Shown: positions 1-5,817 of the stretch, in pieces
Numbering within the stretch: the first letter of the stretch is position 1
Layout: every line of letters starts with the position of its first letter
NCBI GenBank assembly: GCA_009782655.1
Contig: WRIQ01000045.1
Location: 1 to 7,531 of the forward strand
Direction of reading: 5' to 3'
DNA length: 7,531 nt
Source of the DNA: Prolixibacteraceae bacterium
GTDB taxonomy: Bacteria; Bacteroidota; Bacteroidia; Bacteroidales; Prolixibacteraceae
Translations under genes and position numbers: made by a program
The notes under the pieces: generated by a model
What the model was told of the DNA's origin: nothing
Database searches by the model: none
Seen by the model: only the letters and a program-made list of their open reading frames with translations

Positions 1-456
1 GGCGTCTAAACTGAACATGAGGTCGAATACATTTTCCTGCGTTTCCTCCGGATTGCAGTTGGGCTTATCCACTTTGTTGACCACCACAACGGGCTTCAGT
101 CCCAATTCAAGCGCTTTTTGCAACACATAGCGGGTTTGCGGCATGGGCCCTTCAAAAGCATCGACAATCAGCAGGACGCCGTCGGCCATGTTGAGTACGC
201 GCTCCACTTCGCCGCCGAAATCGGAGTGACCCGGAGTATCTATCACATTTATTTTTACATTTTTATATCGAACCGACACATTTTTGGATAAAATGGTGAT
301 GCCCCGTTCACGCTCTAAATCGTTATTATCGAGAATAAGTTCCTGAACCGCCTGATTATCGCGAAAAAGTTTGACCTGATGCAAAATACGATCTACAAGC
401 GTGGTTTTTCCATGGTCTACATGGGCTATGACTGCTACATTTCTGATTTCTTCCAT
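1..456 (-). CDS. typA: TypA/BipA ribosome-associated translational GTPase (N-terminal part, cut by window edge)
   Basis: This is the first 152 codons of a TypA/BipA-type GTPase, read right to left from the ATG at 456; the rest lies beyond position 1. TypA binds the 70S ribosome, helps 50S assembly and is needed under cold and other stress. The G domain shows G1 AHVDHGKT (residues 11-18), the switch I motif RGITI (51-55), G3 DTPGH (73-77) and G4 NKVD (127-130). The stretch FGGEVERV (80-87) and GPMPQTR (103-109) are typical of TypA and separate it from EF-G, LepA and EF-Tu. The start is set by the usual short lead MEEIRN before the first beta strand. No Shine-Dalgarno is present, as usual in this phylum. 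It is transcribed away from the CE15/GH20 unit. EF-Tu-like, TypA and LepA families share the fold, but the local motifs make TypA nearly certain. Confidence 0.96.
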   Translation of the reverse strand, partial: MEEIRNVAVIAHVDHGKTTLVDRILHQVKLFRDNQAVQELILDNNDLERERGITILSKNVSVRYKNVKINVIDTPGHSDFGGEVERVLNMADGVLLIVDAFEGPMPQTRYVLQKALELGLKPVVVVNKVDKPNCNPEETQENVFDLMFSLDA

Positions 457-478
457 CCTATATTCTTTCTGCTTTCCT

Positions 479-540
479 GCAAAACGGCTTAAAAATTTGG
501 TTGCTAACCGTTTAAATTATTATTTTCTTAATCGTTTTGC
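479..540 (-). promoter_or_regulatory. typA leader with competing stem-loops
   Basis: The leader holds a perfect 8-base inverted repeat, GCAAAACG at 479-486 with CGTTTTGC at 533-540. Inside it lies a small hairpin, GGTT/AACC at 499-502 and 506-509. A third pairing, AAACGG at 482-487 with CCGTTT at 508-513, uses bases of both others and so excludes them. The arms are seen directly; a regulatory role is inference. The region is A/T-rich, so chance pairing is possible. Confidence 0.35.
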
Positions 541-559
541 AATAATCTTAATTGGGGCG

Positions 560-567
560 CAAAATTA
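560..567 (-). promoter_or_regulatory. Putative typA promoter, -7 box
   Basis: On the minus strand these bases read TAATTTTG, a perfect match to the Bacteroidetes -7 consensus TAnnTTTG, followed by GCGCC. No good -33 TTTG lies at the usual 19-21 base distance, so this half is weak. Transcription would start near 553 and give a leader of about 97 bases before the typA ATG. Inferred from motif and position only. Confidence 0.5.
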
Positions 568-690
568 CAACGATCTTTCCGGAAATCATCACGAAACTCA
601 GTTTCAGTTTCATAAAAAACAAAGGCTTAATATTCAGACAGGATAATTCAGGGGTCTTCAATCCAGCGCTATTTAAAACTCCGTAACAAT

Positions 691-721
691 TTTGTTTTCC
701 GCACTTAATATTGTATTTTTA
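691..721 (+). promoter_or_regulatory. Putative promoter of the CE15-GH20 unit
   Basis: TTTG at 691-694 is followed after 19 bases by TATTTTTA at 714-721, which matches the -7 consensus TAnnTTTG at all fixed positions but the last. Spacing fits the Bacteroidetes primary sigma factor. The transcript would start near 727, about 20 bases before the ATG at 747. Both boxes sit in A/T-rich DNA, so this is a candidate only. Confidence 0.45.
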
Positions 722-746
722 TGCCACACAAACATACCGTTAATTT

Positions 747-2018
747 ATGAAAAACGCCGTTTCGATATTGATTCTGTTACTGTTATGTGGAAGCGTTTCC
801 TCTCAGAAAGATAACATTTCCGCCGCCAAAGGTGCGTCGGTTTCATATCAGCTCCCCGATGTGTTTAAAGCGCCCGGCGGTAAGGCCATTGCCAAAAATC
901 ACAAAAAATGGGAGAAAAAAGTGCGGCCAACAACGTTGGCGCTTTTCGAAGAACAGGTTTACGGCAAAATTCCCAAAGGGCTGATAATGACTTCTTTCAG
1001 GATTATGGAAGAAAGCGACGCCACGCCTTATGCAAACTGCACACGCCGTCAGGTGGAAATGCTGTTCGAAAAAAACGGGAAAACCCTACGGGCAGAAATG
1101 CTGATGTATCTCCCTAAACGTGAGGAAAAAACGCCGATATTCATCGGGTACAATTTCTTCGGAAACCACACTACGACCACCGATCCGGAGGTTTTCATCA
1201 GCGAATCGTGGTCGCGCAACAATGCGTCGTTTGGCATTGCCAACAATCAGTTGAGCGAAAAAAACCGCGGCGTGCGCGTCAACCGTTGGCCGATTGAGGA
1301 GATTCTGAAAAGCGGCTTCGGGTTGGCCACCATTTATTACGGCGATATCGACCCCGACGACGACGATTTTTCCAATGGCGTTCATCCTCTGCTTTATGCC
1401 GAAGGGCAGACTGCTCCACGGAATAATGAATGGGGCGCCATCTCAGCATGGGCGTGGGCTCTGTGTTGCGCCATGGACTACATGGAAACCGATCCGAATG
1501 TTGACGCCGGAAAAGTTATCGTCATGGGCCATTCGCGTTTGGGAAAAGTTGCATTGTGGGCGGGAGCCCTCGACCAGCGGTTTGCCATGGTTATCTCCAA
1601 CGAATCGGGCTGTGGCGGTGCCGCGCTCTCGCGACGGAGAGAAGGCGAAACCGTAGAAGCAATTAACACGTCGTTTCCACATTGGTTTTGCACAAATTTC
1701 AAAGCATACAACAATAATGAAGATTCGCTTCCTGTCGATCAGCATCAGTTGATAGCAATGATAGCGCCGCGTCCTGTGTATATTGCCAGCGCTCAGGAGG
1801 ATCTGTGGGCAGATCCCTTTGGCGAATATCTGTCGGGGTACCATGCATCGCCGGTTTACAAGTTGTTCGGGAAAATCGGTTTGACATCCGCGGACATGCC
1901 ACCGGTCAACACACCGATTATGAACCAAATCGGCTATCATATACGCACCGGCGTACACGACATCACGCTCTACGACTGGCAACAATTTATACGCTTTGCC
2001 GATTATCATTTTAAGTAA
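747..2018 (+). CDS. Secreted CE15 glucuronoyl esterase-type alpha/beta hydrolase
   Basis: A 423-residue protein of carbohydrate esterase family 15. Known members cut the ester between 4-O-methyl-glucuronic acid on xylan and lignin alcohols. Residues 1-20 form a signal peptide (short basic start, ILILLLL core, likely cut near SVSSQ); the Cys at 14 lacks a good lipobox, so export to the periplasm is more likely than lipidation. Family blocks are GYNFFGNHT (134-142), the nucleophile motif GHSRLGK with Ser263, NESGCGG with candidate acid Glu286, a second acid candidate Asp352 in AQEDLWADP, and candidate catalytic His404 in GVHDIT followed by DW. Length fits bacterial members. Residues 203-207 are an acidic run. 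The start is the only one that gives a signal peptide. The GH20-type gene follows 22 bases on, probably co-transcribed. Family is clear; the true substrate is not shown, since bacterial CE15 enzymes vary. Confidence 0.92.
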   Translation: MKNAVSILILLLLCGSVSSQKDNISAAKGASVSYQLPDVFKAPGGKAIAKNHKKWEKKVRPTTLALFEEQVYGKIPKGLIMTSFRIMEESDATPYANCTRRQVEMLFEKNGKTLRAEMLMYLPKREEKTPIFIGYNFFGNHTTTTDPEVFISESWSRNNASFGIANNQLSEKNRGVRVNRWPIEEILKSGFGLATIYYGDIDPDDDDFSNGVHPLLYAEGQTAPRNNEWGAISAWAWALCCAMDYMETDPNVDAGKVIVMGHSRLGKVALWAGALDQRFAMVISNESGCGGAALSRRREGETVEAINTSFPHWFCTNFKAYNNNEDSLPVDQHQLIAMIAPRPVYIASAQEDLWADPFGEYLSGYHASPVYKLFGKIGLTSADMPPVNTPIMNQIGYHIRTGVHDITLYDWQQFIRFADYHFK

Positions 2019-2040
2019 CCATAACAAAAAATCCCTCTGC

Positions 2041-3111
2041 ATGAATAAGAAAATCATTTTGTTTTTTGTCATTCTGATGACGACGCTTGCAGTTGCAGGG
2101 CAACAGCCTTTCAAGGTAAAAGGATTATGCGTGGCAGCGCCAGCCAAACCAGAAGTCAACGAATTTGTTTCGCTGATTCACGAGAAGTTGTATCCTGTCG
2201 GTGTTAACACGCTGATTTTGCGCGTCGATTACGGATATGAATACGAATCGCATCCCGAGTTGCGCAACGGAAATCCCCTGTCGAAAGCCGATGTAAAGAA
2301 ACTTGTCGAGGCTTGCAAAGCGCGGAATATACGGTTGATACCACAAATCAACCTGTTGGGACACCAGTCGTGGGCGTCGAATGTGGGCAAACTGCTTGAA
2401 GTTTATCCCGAATTTGACGAAACACCGAATGTGAAGCTGCCCGAAAAATATGAGTGGCCCAACCCTGACGGGCTTTATTGCAAAAGCTACTGCCCGCAAC
2501 ATCCCGACTTGCACAAGATTGTCTTTGAGCTTGTTGACGAAATTACCGCAGCTTTCGAAGCCGACGCTTTTCATGCCGGTATGGATGAAGTTTTTTACAT
2601 CGGTCACGACCAGTGCAAGCGATGCCGCGGCAACGACCCTGCGGTGCTTTTTGCCGGCGAAGTAACCAAAATACGCAACCACTTAGCGCTCTCTAACAAG
2701 GAATTTTGGATATGGGGCGACCGCCTCATCGACGGAAAAACAACCGGAATAGGCCTGTGGGAAGGAAGCTACAACAACACCCACCAAGCCATCAACCTGA
2801 TTCCCCGCGATGTGGTGATCTGCGACTGGCACTACGAAAAAGCGCACCCTACCCCTTTCCTGTTCGCGTCGAAAGGCTACAACGTGGTTGCCTGCCCGTG
2901 GAATGTGAGTCAAGTAGCTGTTGATCAGGTTGAAATGATGAAAATGCTCCGCAAAAACGCTTCCGGCGAAATGCGCGAGCGTTACGCAGGAATCGTCCAC
3001 ACATATTGGAGCGGCGCCAAAGGATTTATCGACGGCATGTTCGAAAAAACCGAACGCGGTAAAAACGACCCTTCGGTGCAAACCTTCAAAGAGCTTGTGA
3101 AAATCTGGTAA
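2041..3111 (+). CDS. Secreted single-domain GH20-type glycoside hydrolase (beta-N-acetylhexosaminidase-like)
   Basis: A 356-residue protein with a glycoside hydrolase family 20-like TIM barrel. Residues 1-20 are a signal peptide (MNKK, then a hydrophobic core, cut near AVAG before QQ). The family's catalytic pair appears in HAGMDE (178-183), with Asp182 as the substrate-assisting residue and Glu183 as the acid/base by family analogy. Tryptophans at 224, 263, 287 and 323 could line the sugar site. The protein starts the barrel almost at once and lacks both the usual GH20b N-terminal domain and C-terminal modules, so it is shorter than classical hexosaminidases. Cysteines 147, 151, 192 and 195 form C-x3-C and C-x2-C pairs flanking the active-site strand. 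The ATG at 2041 was chosen over an in-frame one at 1996, because the latter overlaps the esterase gene and would bury the signal peptide. Hexosaminidase activity is plausible, not proven; the substrate could differ. Confidence 0.82.
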   Translation: MNKKIILFFVILMTTLAVAGQQPFKVKGLCVAAPAKPEVNEFVSLIHEKLYPVGVNTLILRVDYGYEYESHPELRNGNPLSKADVKKLVEACKARNIRLIPQINLLGHQSWASNVGKLLEVYPEFDETPNVKLPEKYEWPNPDGLYCKSYCPQHPDLHKIVFELVDEITAAFEADAFHAGMDEVFYIGHDQCKRCRGNDPAVLFAGEVTKIRNHLALSNKEFWIWGDRLIDGKTTGIGLWEGSYNNTHQAINLIPRDVVICDWHYEKAHPTPFLFASKGYNVVACPWNVSQVAVDQVEMMKMLRKNASGEMRERYAGIVHTYWSGAKGFIDGMFEKTERGKNDPSVQTFKELVKIW

Positions 3112-3377
3112 AATCAGGATTTGCTGTTTCGCCCGATTTGCTGAAAAAGAATTTGCTTATGCAAATTGTCGCATCGTTTAAGTTGTTACTTCCAAAACCT
3201 TATTCGATATTTTTGAAAAAAAAATCAGATGCAAAAATACTGATTCATACTAAAATACTACTCACGGCGCAATAACTGATCTTTTGTTGGTTACACAATA
3301 TCAACAATGAAAACAGCATTTGCATCACGTTGTTTTTAAACAAGAATGCATCGCCGATTAAAAATAAGTTATTAACA

Positions 3378-3419
3378 GATAAAAAAGTTAGCATGAATTT
3401 GATTGTTCGATAAAAAAGT
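3378..3419 (+). repeat. Two 11-base direct repeats at the rpmB promoter
   Basis: GATAAAAAAGT occurs at 3378-3388 and again at 3409-3419, a 31-base step close to three helical turns. The second copy lies between the -33 and -7 boxes of the proposed rpmB promoter and the first lies just upstream of the -33 box. Repeats are seen directly. A role as protein-binding sites or A-tract bend elements is inference; the A-rich content raises the chance of coincidence. Confidence 0.4.
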
Positions 3420-3429
3420 ATTTATTTTG
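3398..3429 (+). promoter_or_regulatory. Promoter of the rpmB-rpmG-bL38 operon
   Basis: TTTG at 3398-3401 and TTATTTTG at 3422-3429 are 20 bases apart. The second box matches TAnnTTTG in all but one fixed base and is followed by CAC. Transcription would start near 3436, leaving about 40 bases of purine-rich leader before the rpmB ATG at 3476. Position, spacing and the highly expressed downstream genes support this. Confidence 0.6.
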
Positions 3430-3475
3430 CACTCCGATTTTAGGACGCATATAAAAAGAATAAAAATATATAAAA

Positions 3476-3718
3476 ATGTCGAGAATTTGTCAAATAACCG
3501 GAAAGAAGGCCATGGTGGGGAATAATGTTTCGCACTCGAAAAGGCGTACCAAGAGAAAATTCGATGTCAACCTGTTCAACAAGAGGTTCTATCTGCCCGA
3601 CGAAGACAGATGGGTAAACCTCACTGTTTCGGCAGCAGGTTTGAGAACGATCAATAAAATAGGCATCAGGACTGCGTTAGTGAAAGCGCAGGAAAAAGGT
3701 CTTATCTCTAACATTTAA
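3476..3718 (+). CDS. rpmB: 50S ribosomal protein L28 (bL28)
   Basis: An 80-residue basic protein of the large ribosomal subunit, near the exit-site side of the 50S particle. It opens with [11 protein letters not shown] and the family block [15 protein letters not shown] (residues 15-29), followed by the conserved region [16 protein letters not shown] (44-59) and the tail KAQEKG. It has one cysteine near the start and lacks the paired cysteines of zinc-binding L28 forms. Length and order match Bacteroidetes homologues. The ATG has an A/T-rich leader and no Shine-Dalgarno. It is first in a tight operon: rpmG begins 11 bases after the stop. Confidence 0.97.
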   Translation: MSRICQITGKKAMVGNNVSHSKRRTKRKFDVNLFNKRFYLPDEDRWVNLTVSAAGLRTINKIGIRTALVKAQEKGLISNI

Positions 3719-3729
3719 TATTCAGAATA

Positions 3730-3918
3730 ATGGCAAAAAAAGCAAAAGGTAACCGAATACAGGTAATCATGGAATGCACGGAACATAAAAATAGCGGAAT
3801 GCCGGGCACATCGAGATACATCACGGTCAAAAACCGTAAGAACACTACCGAACGTTTGGAATTGAAAAAATACAATCCCATTCTAAAAAAAGTAACTATC
3901 CATAAAGAAATTAAATAA
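3730..3918 (+). CDS. rpmG: 50S ribosomal protein L33 (bL33), zinc-free form
   Basis: A 62-residue basic protein of the 50S subunit near the E site. The block [23 protein letters not shown] (residues 28-50) is the L33 signature. Classical zinc-binding L33 has two Cys-x2-Cys pairs; here only Cys16 remains (ECTEHKNSG), with His and Asn where other cysteines would stand, so this is a C-minus paralogue type. An insert, NSGMPGTS, lengthens the first loop, as is usual in Bacteroidetes. The gene lies between rpmB and the 50-residue DUF4295 gene with gaps of 11 and 9 bases, so all three should share one transcript. Confidence 0.97.
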   Translation: MAKKAKGNRIQVIMECTEHKNSGMPGTSRYITVKNRKNTTERLELKKYNPILKKVTIHKEIK

Positions 3919-3927
3919 TATTTAACA

Positions 3928-4080
3928 ATGGCAAAGAAAACGGTTGCAACCCTGCAAAAAGGGTCGGGAAAAGGCTATTCGAAGGTCATTAAAATGGTGA
4001 AATCGGAAAAAACCGGCGCCTATACCTTCAAAGAAGAAATCGTTATTAACGAAGACGTGCAGAGCTATTTCAAAAAATAG
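3928..4080 (+). CDS. Small basic DUF4295-type protein, probable Bacteroidetes ribosomal protein bL38
   Basis: A 50-residue lysine-rich protein that begins MAKKTVATLQKGSGKGY and ends VQSYFKK with TAG at 4080. I recognise it as the DUF4295 family, found in Bacteroidetes right after rpmG; I recall that a structure of a Flavobacterium ribosome assigned such a protein as bL38, a phylum-specific large-subunit component. No catalytic motif or cysteine is present, and the size, charge and position all suit a ribosomal protein. It starts 9 bases after rpmG and is followed directly by the operon's terminator, so it is expressed with L28 and L33. It is easily missed by gene finders because of its length. 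Gene identity is well supported; the ribosomal role rests on memory of the family. Confidence 0.9.
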   Translation: MAKKTVATLQKGSGKGYSKVIKMVKSEKTGAYTFKEEIVINEDVQSYFKK

Positions 4081-4097
4081 TGGAGAAAAATATTAAG

Positions 4098-4129
4098 AAA
4101 AGCCTTCGTCTTGCGGCGAGGGCTTTTTT
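4098..4129 (+). terminator. Intrinsic terminator of the rpmB operon
   Basis: AAAAGCCTTCG at 4098-4108 pairs over 11 positions (one G-U) with CGAGGGCTTTT at 4117-4127, around an 8-base loop. The 3' arm runs into a six-T tract at 4124-4129. It starts 17 bases after the stop of the bL38-type gene and should end the ribosomal transcript before ftsY. Confidence 0.9.
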
Positions 4130-4165
4130 ATTGCCCTTTAACCGCTTTATAATTAATCATTTTTA

Positions 4166-4173
4166 TAACTTCG
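4166..4173 (+). promoter_or_regulatory. Possible ftsY promoter, -7 box
   Basis: TAACTTCG matches TAnnTTTG except for one base and sits 22 bases before the ftsY ATG. No TTTG is found at the expected upstream distance. Because a strong terminator lies just before, ftsY needs a promoter of its own, which is the main support for this weak motif. Confidence 0.35.
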
Positions 4174-4195
4174 TAGGAAAATAGGAATTAAAAAA

Positions 4196-5146
4196 ATGGG
4201 AATATTCGGTTTTTTCAATAAAGAGAGAAAAGAAGACCTCAACAAAGGTCTCGAAAAAACACGTGAGAGCGTTTTTTCAAAACTCAGCAGGGCGATTGTC
4301 GGCAAGTCGAAAGTGGACGACGAAGTACTTGATAATCTGGAAGAAGTGTTGGTAACTTCCGATGTAGGCGTGGAAACCACGCTGAAGATCATCGACAGGA
4401 TTGAAAAACGCGTGTCGCACGATAAGTACTTGGCAACAAACGAACTAAATCGAATATTGCGCGAGGAGATTGCAGCACTTCTGGAAGAGAACAATTCGGG
4501 CGAAGCATCCGATTTCGAACTCGCAGGGAAACCGCAGCCTTACGTTATCATGGTTGTGGGCGTAAACGGCGTGGGCAAAACCACCACCATTGGCAAGCTG
4601 GCGTGGAATTTCAAACAAGCCGGTAAATCGGTGATTTTGGGTGCCGCAGATACATTCAGGGCTGCTGCCATCGAACAACTGCAAATCTGGGCCAACCGCG
4701 TTGACGTACCCATTGTGAAGCAGAAAATGGGCTCCGACCCAGCTTCCGTAGCTTTCGACACGCTGAACTCGGCAAAATCGTCGGGCGCCGATGTGGTGAT
4801 CATTGACACCGCCGGGCGACTACATAACAAAATCAACCTGATGAACGAATTGTCGAAAATAAAAAAGGTGATGCAGAAGGTGATTCCCGACGCGCCCCAC
4901 GAAGTACTGCTGGTACTCGACGGCTCAACGGGACAAAATGCGTTTGAGCAGGCCAAACAGTTTACAAAAGCCACCGACGTTTCGGCAATAGCGCTGACAA
5001 AATTGGACGGAACGGCCAAAGGCGGCGTGGTTATCGGCATCTCCGATCAGTTCAAAATTCCGGTGAAGTATATCGGCATCGGAGAAAAAATGACAGACCT
5101 GCAGATTTTCGACCGCAAAGAATTTGTGGACTCGCTGTTTCAGTAG
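4196..5146 (+). CDS. ftsY: Signal recognition particle receptor FtsY
   Basis: A 316-residue SRP GTPase that docks the SRP-ribosome complex at the inner membrane so that membrane proteins are inserted by SecYEG. The N domain (about residues 10-95) is helical, with the typical segment LEEVLVTSDVGVETT. The G domain shows the P-loop GVNGVGKTT (122-130), DTFRAAA (152-158), DTAGR (204-208), TKLDG (268-272) and the closing GIGEKMTDLQIF (294-305). The GVNG..KTT and LVTSDVG forms point to FtsY rather than Ffh, and no Met-rich M domain follows. The long acidic A domain of the E. coli protein is missing; instead a short start, MGIFGFFNKERKEDL, could serve as the membrane-binding amphipathic helix. This is normal for the phylum. 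The stop at 5146 faces the convergent dnaX gene across a 71-base gap. Confidence 0.97.
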   Translation: MGIFGFFNKERKEDLNKGLEKTRESVFSKLSRAIVGKSKVDDEVLDNLEEVLVTSDVGVETTLKIIDRIEKRVSHDKYLATNELNRILREEIAALLEENNSGEASDFELAGKPQPYVIMVVGVNGVGKTTTIGKLAWNFKQAGKSVILGAADTFRAAAIEQLQIWANRVDVPIVKQKMGSDPASVAFDTLNSAKSSGADVVIIDTAGRLHNKINLMNELSKIKKVMQKVIPDAPHEVLLVLDGSTGQNAFEQAKQFTKATDVSAIALTKLDGTAKGGVVIGISDQFKIPVKYIGIGEKMTDLQIFDRKEFVDSLFQ

Positions 5147-5152
5147 TCGGAA

Positions 5153-5212
5153 CAGCACGGGAGAAGGAAAGCGGCCTTTCAATATCTTTCCGGACACTCC
5201 CGAATTTGGCTG
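5153..5212. terminator. Nested hairpin between convergent ftsY and dnaX
   Basis: Three pairs of arms nest in order: CAGC/GCTG (5153-5156, 5209-5212), CGGGAG/CTCCCG (5158-5163, 5197-5202) and GGAAAG/CTTTCC (5166-5171, 5186-5191). An inner alternative is GAAAG/CTTTC around CGGC at 5167-5180. The element fills the gap between two facing genes and would fold in both transcripts. Neither strand has a T-run after it, so it is not a classical intrinsic terminator; 3' end protection or factor-aided termination is the likely role. Confidence 0.5.
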
Positions 5213-5217
5213 CCTAA

Positions 5218-5817
5218 TCAATCATCAAAATCCAGCATGAAACGTTGTTTCAGCAAAGCGATCTTGGGATTTTTCTTCAACATATCTTCATACTTTTCGT
5301 CGTCGGTATAAACCAACTTCACCTCTTCCACTTCAACAATTTCCACTGTCAGGTCAATGGCCGAATTGTTGAGTTCGCGCCGTAGCCAAGAAACGATTTG
5401 CGGCTTGATTCCTTTGACCTGTTCTTCCTGAACGGGACTGTCGACTTTCAGCATCAGCATGTTATCCTGTACCAATGTAGGGAAATTGGCGAGCGCCGAT
5501 TTCAGGTTTGGCCTGTTGTCGAGGGTGGCGGTAAAGGTCGCCCATTTTTCGTGAAATTGCGCTTCGGTAAACGACTCGCTCAACTCTTTTTTGTTATACA
5601 ATTCAAATTGATCCTGCACGGAAACGTTTCCGCCGGGCAATGTTTCCCCTGCCAGCATCGACTTCAGCGACGGCCCTGCAATATCGCTGGTGAGTTTTTT
5701 CAGCGCCGGTTTCGACGGTTCGTCATGATGAATTTTATCGCCTTGCGCGACGCTTTGCTGCATTGGCGGCGCATCGCTGAAAATGGGTTCCAGCAGCAGA
5801 GGGGAGCCGTCAGCTAT
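5218..5817 (-). CDS. dnaX: DnaX tau-specific C-terminal region, read in the -1 frame
   Basis: This frame adds 199 residues to DnaX if the ribosome or polymerase slips at the A-run at 5817-5826, giving a tau of about 566 residues. The frame is open from 5874 down to TGA at 5218-5220. It begins IADGSPLLLEP after the shift, followed by a low-complexity linker, then a globular end from about FTEAQFHEKWATF to KQRFMLDFDD. This end has the pattern of the DnaX C-terminal domain of Bacteroidetes (WLRRELNN, then a conserved NPKIALLKQRF tail). By analogy tau links the clamp loader to the polymerase III alpha subunit and the DnaB helicase. The first ATG in this frame is at 5763 and would yield 181 residues, but nothing suggests it is a real start: it lies mid-linker with no promoter. 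Separate translation remains a weaker option. Confidence 0.85.
   Translation of the reverse strand: MADGSPLLLEPIFSDAPPMQQSVAQGDKIHHDEPSKPALKKLTSDIAGPSLKSMLAGETLPGGNVSVQDQFELYNKKELSESFTEAQFHEKWATFTATLDNRPNLKSALANFPTLVQDNMLMLKVDSPVQEEQVKGIKPQIVSWLRRELNNSAIDLTVEIVEVEEVKLVYTDDEKYEDMLKKNPKIALLKQRFMLDFDD
5786..5808 (-). other. Possible frameshift-stimulating stem-loop in dnaX mRNA
   Basis: In the minus-strand RNA, GGCTCC (5808-5803) can pair with GGAACC (5791-5786) with one C-A mismatch, around an 11-base loop. It begins 8 bases after the A-run. GCTGA (5814-5810) with TCAGC (5780-5776) could extend it. The place suits a -1 frameshift stimulator, but the stem is short and imperfect. Confidence 0.3.

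Larger units (their letters stand above)
3112..3475. other. 364-base gap between GH20 gene and rpmB
   Basis: No coding region is seen in this A/T-rich stretch. Near its left end, AATTTGC and GCAAATT (3150-3156, 3161-3167) make a 7-pair hairpin, but no T-run follows, so it is not a standard terminator. TATTTTTG at 3208-3215 is a perfect -7 box with only a poor TTG at 3183-3185. A longer hairpin lies at 3321-3350: outer TGCAT/ATGCA, inner TTGTTT/AAACAA with a two-base loop. AAAATACT occurs at 3234 and 3252. The right end carries the rpmB promoter. A small RNA is possible but not supported beyond these motifs. Confidence 0.4.

Noticed and set aside
401..646. Plus-strand frame of 81 codons overlapping the start and leader of typA
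   Set aside because: It begins inside typA in antisense and runs through an A/T-rich leader; no recognisable protein features.
1996..2040. Earlier in-frame ATG for the GH20-type gene
   Set aside because: It overlaps the esterase gene and would put 15 extra residues before a clean signal peptide that starts at 2041.
1443..2159. Long minus-strand open frame across the end of the esterase and start of the GH20-type gene
   Set aside because: It spans two real genes in antisense, its translation shows no family motif, and the sense frames carry signal peptides and catalytic motifs.
3150..3167. AATTTGC/GCAAATT hairpin as terminator of the CE15-GH20 unit
   Set aside because: The stem is A/T-rich and short and no T-run follows, so it does not meet the form of an intrinsic terminator.
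4196..4240. ftsY truncated at its start, lacking the acidic A domain
   Set aside because: Short FtsY proteins starting MGIFGFF-like are usual in this phylum; the NG domain is complete.
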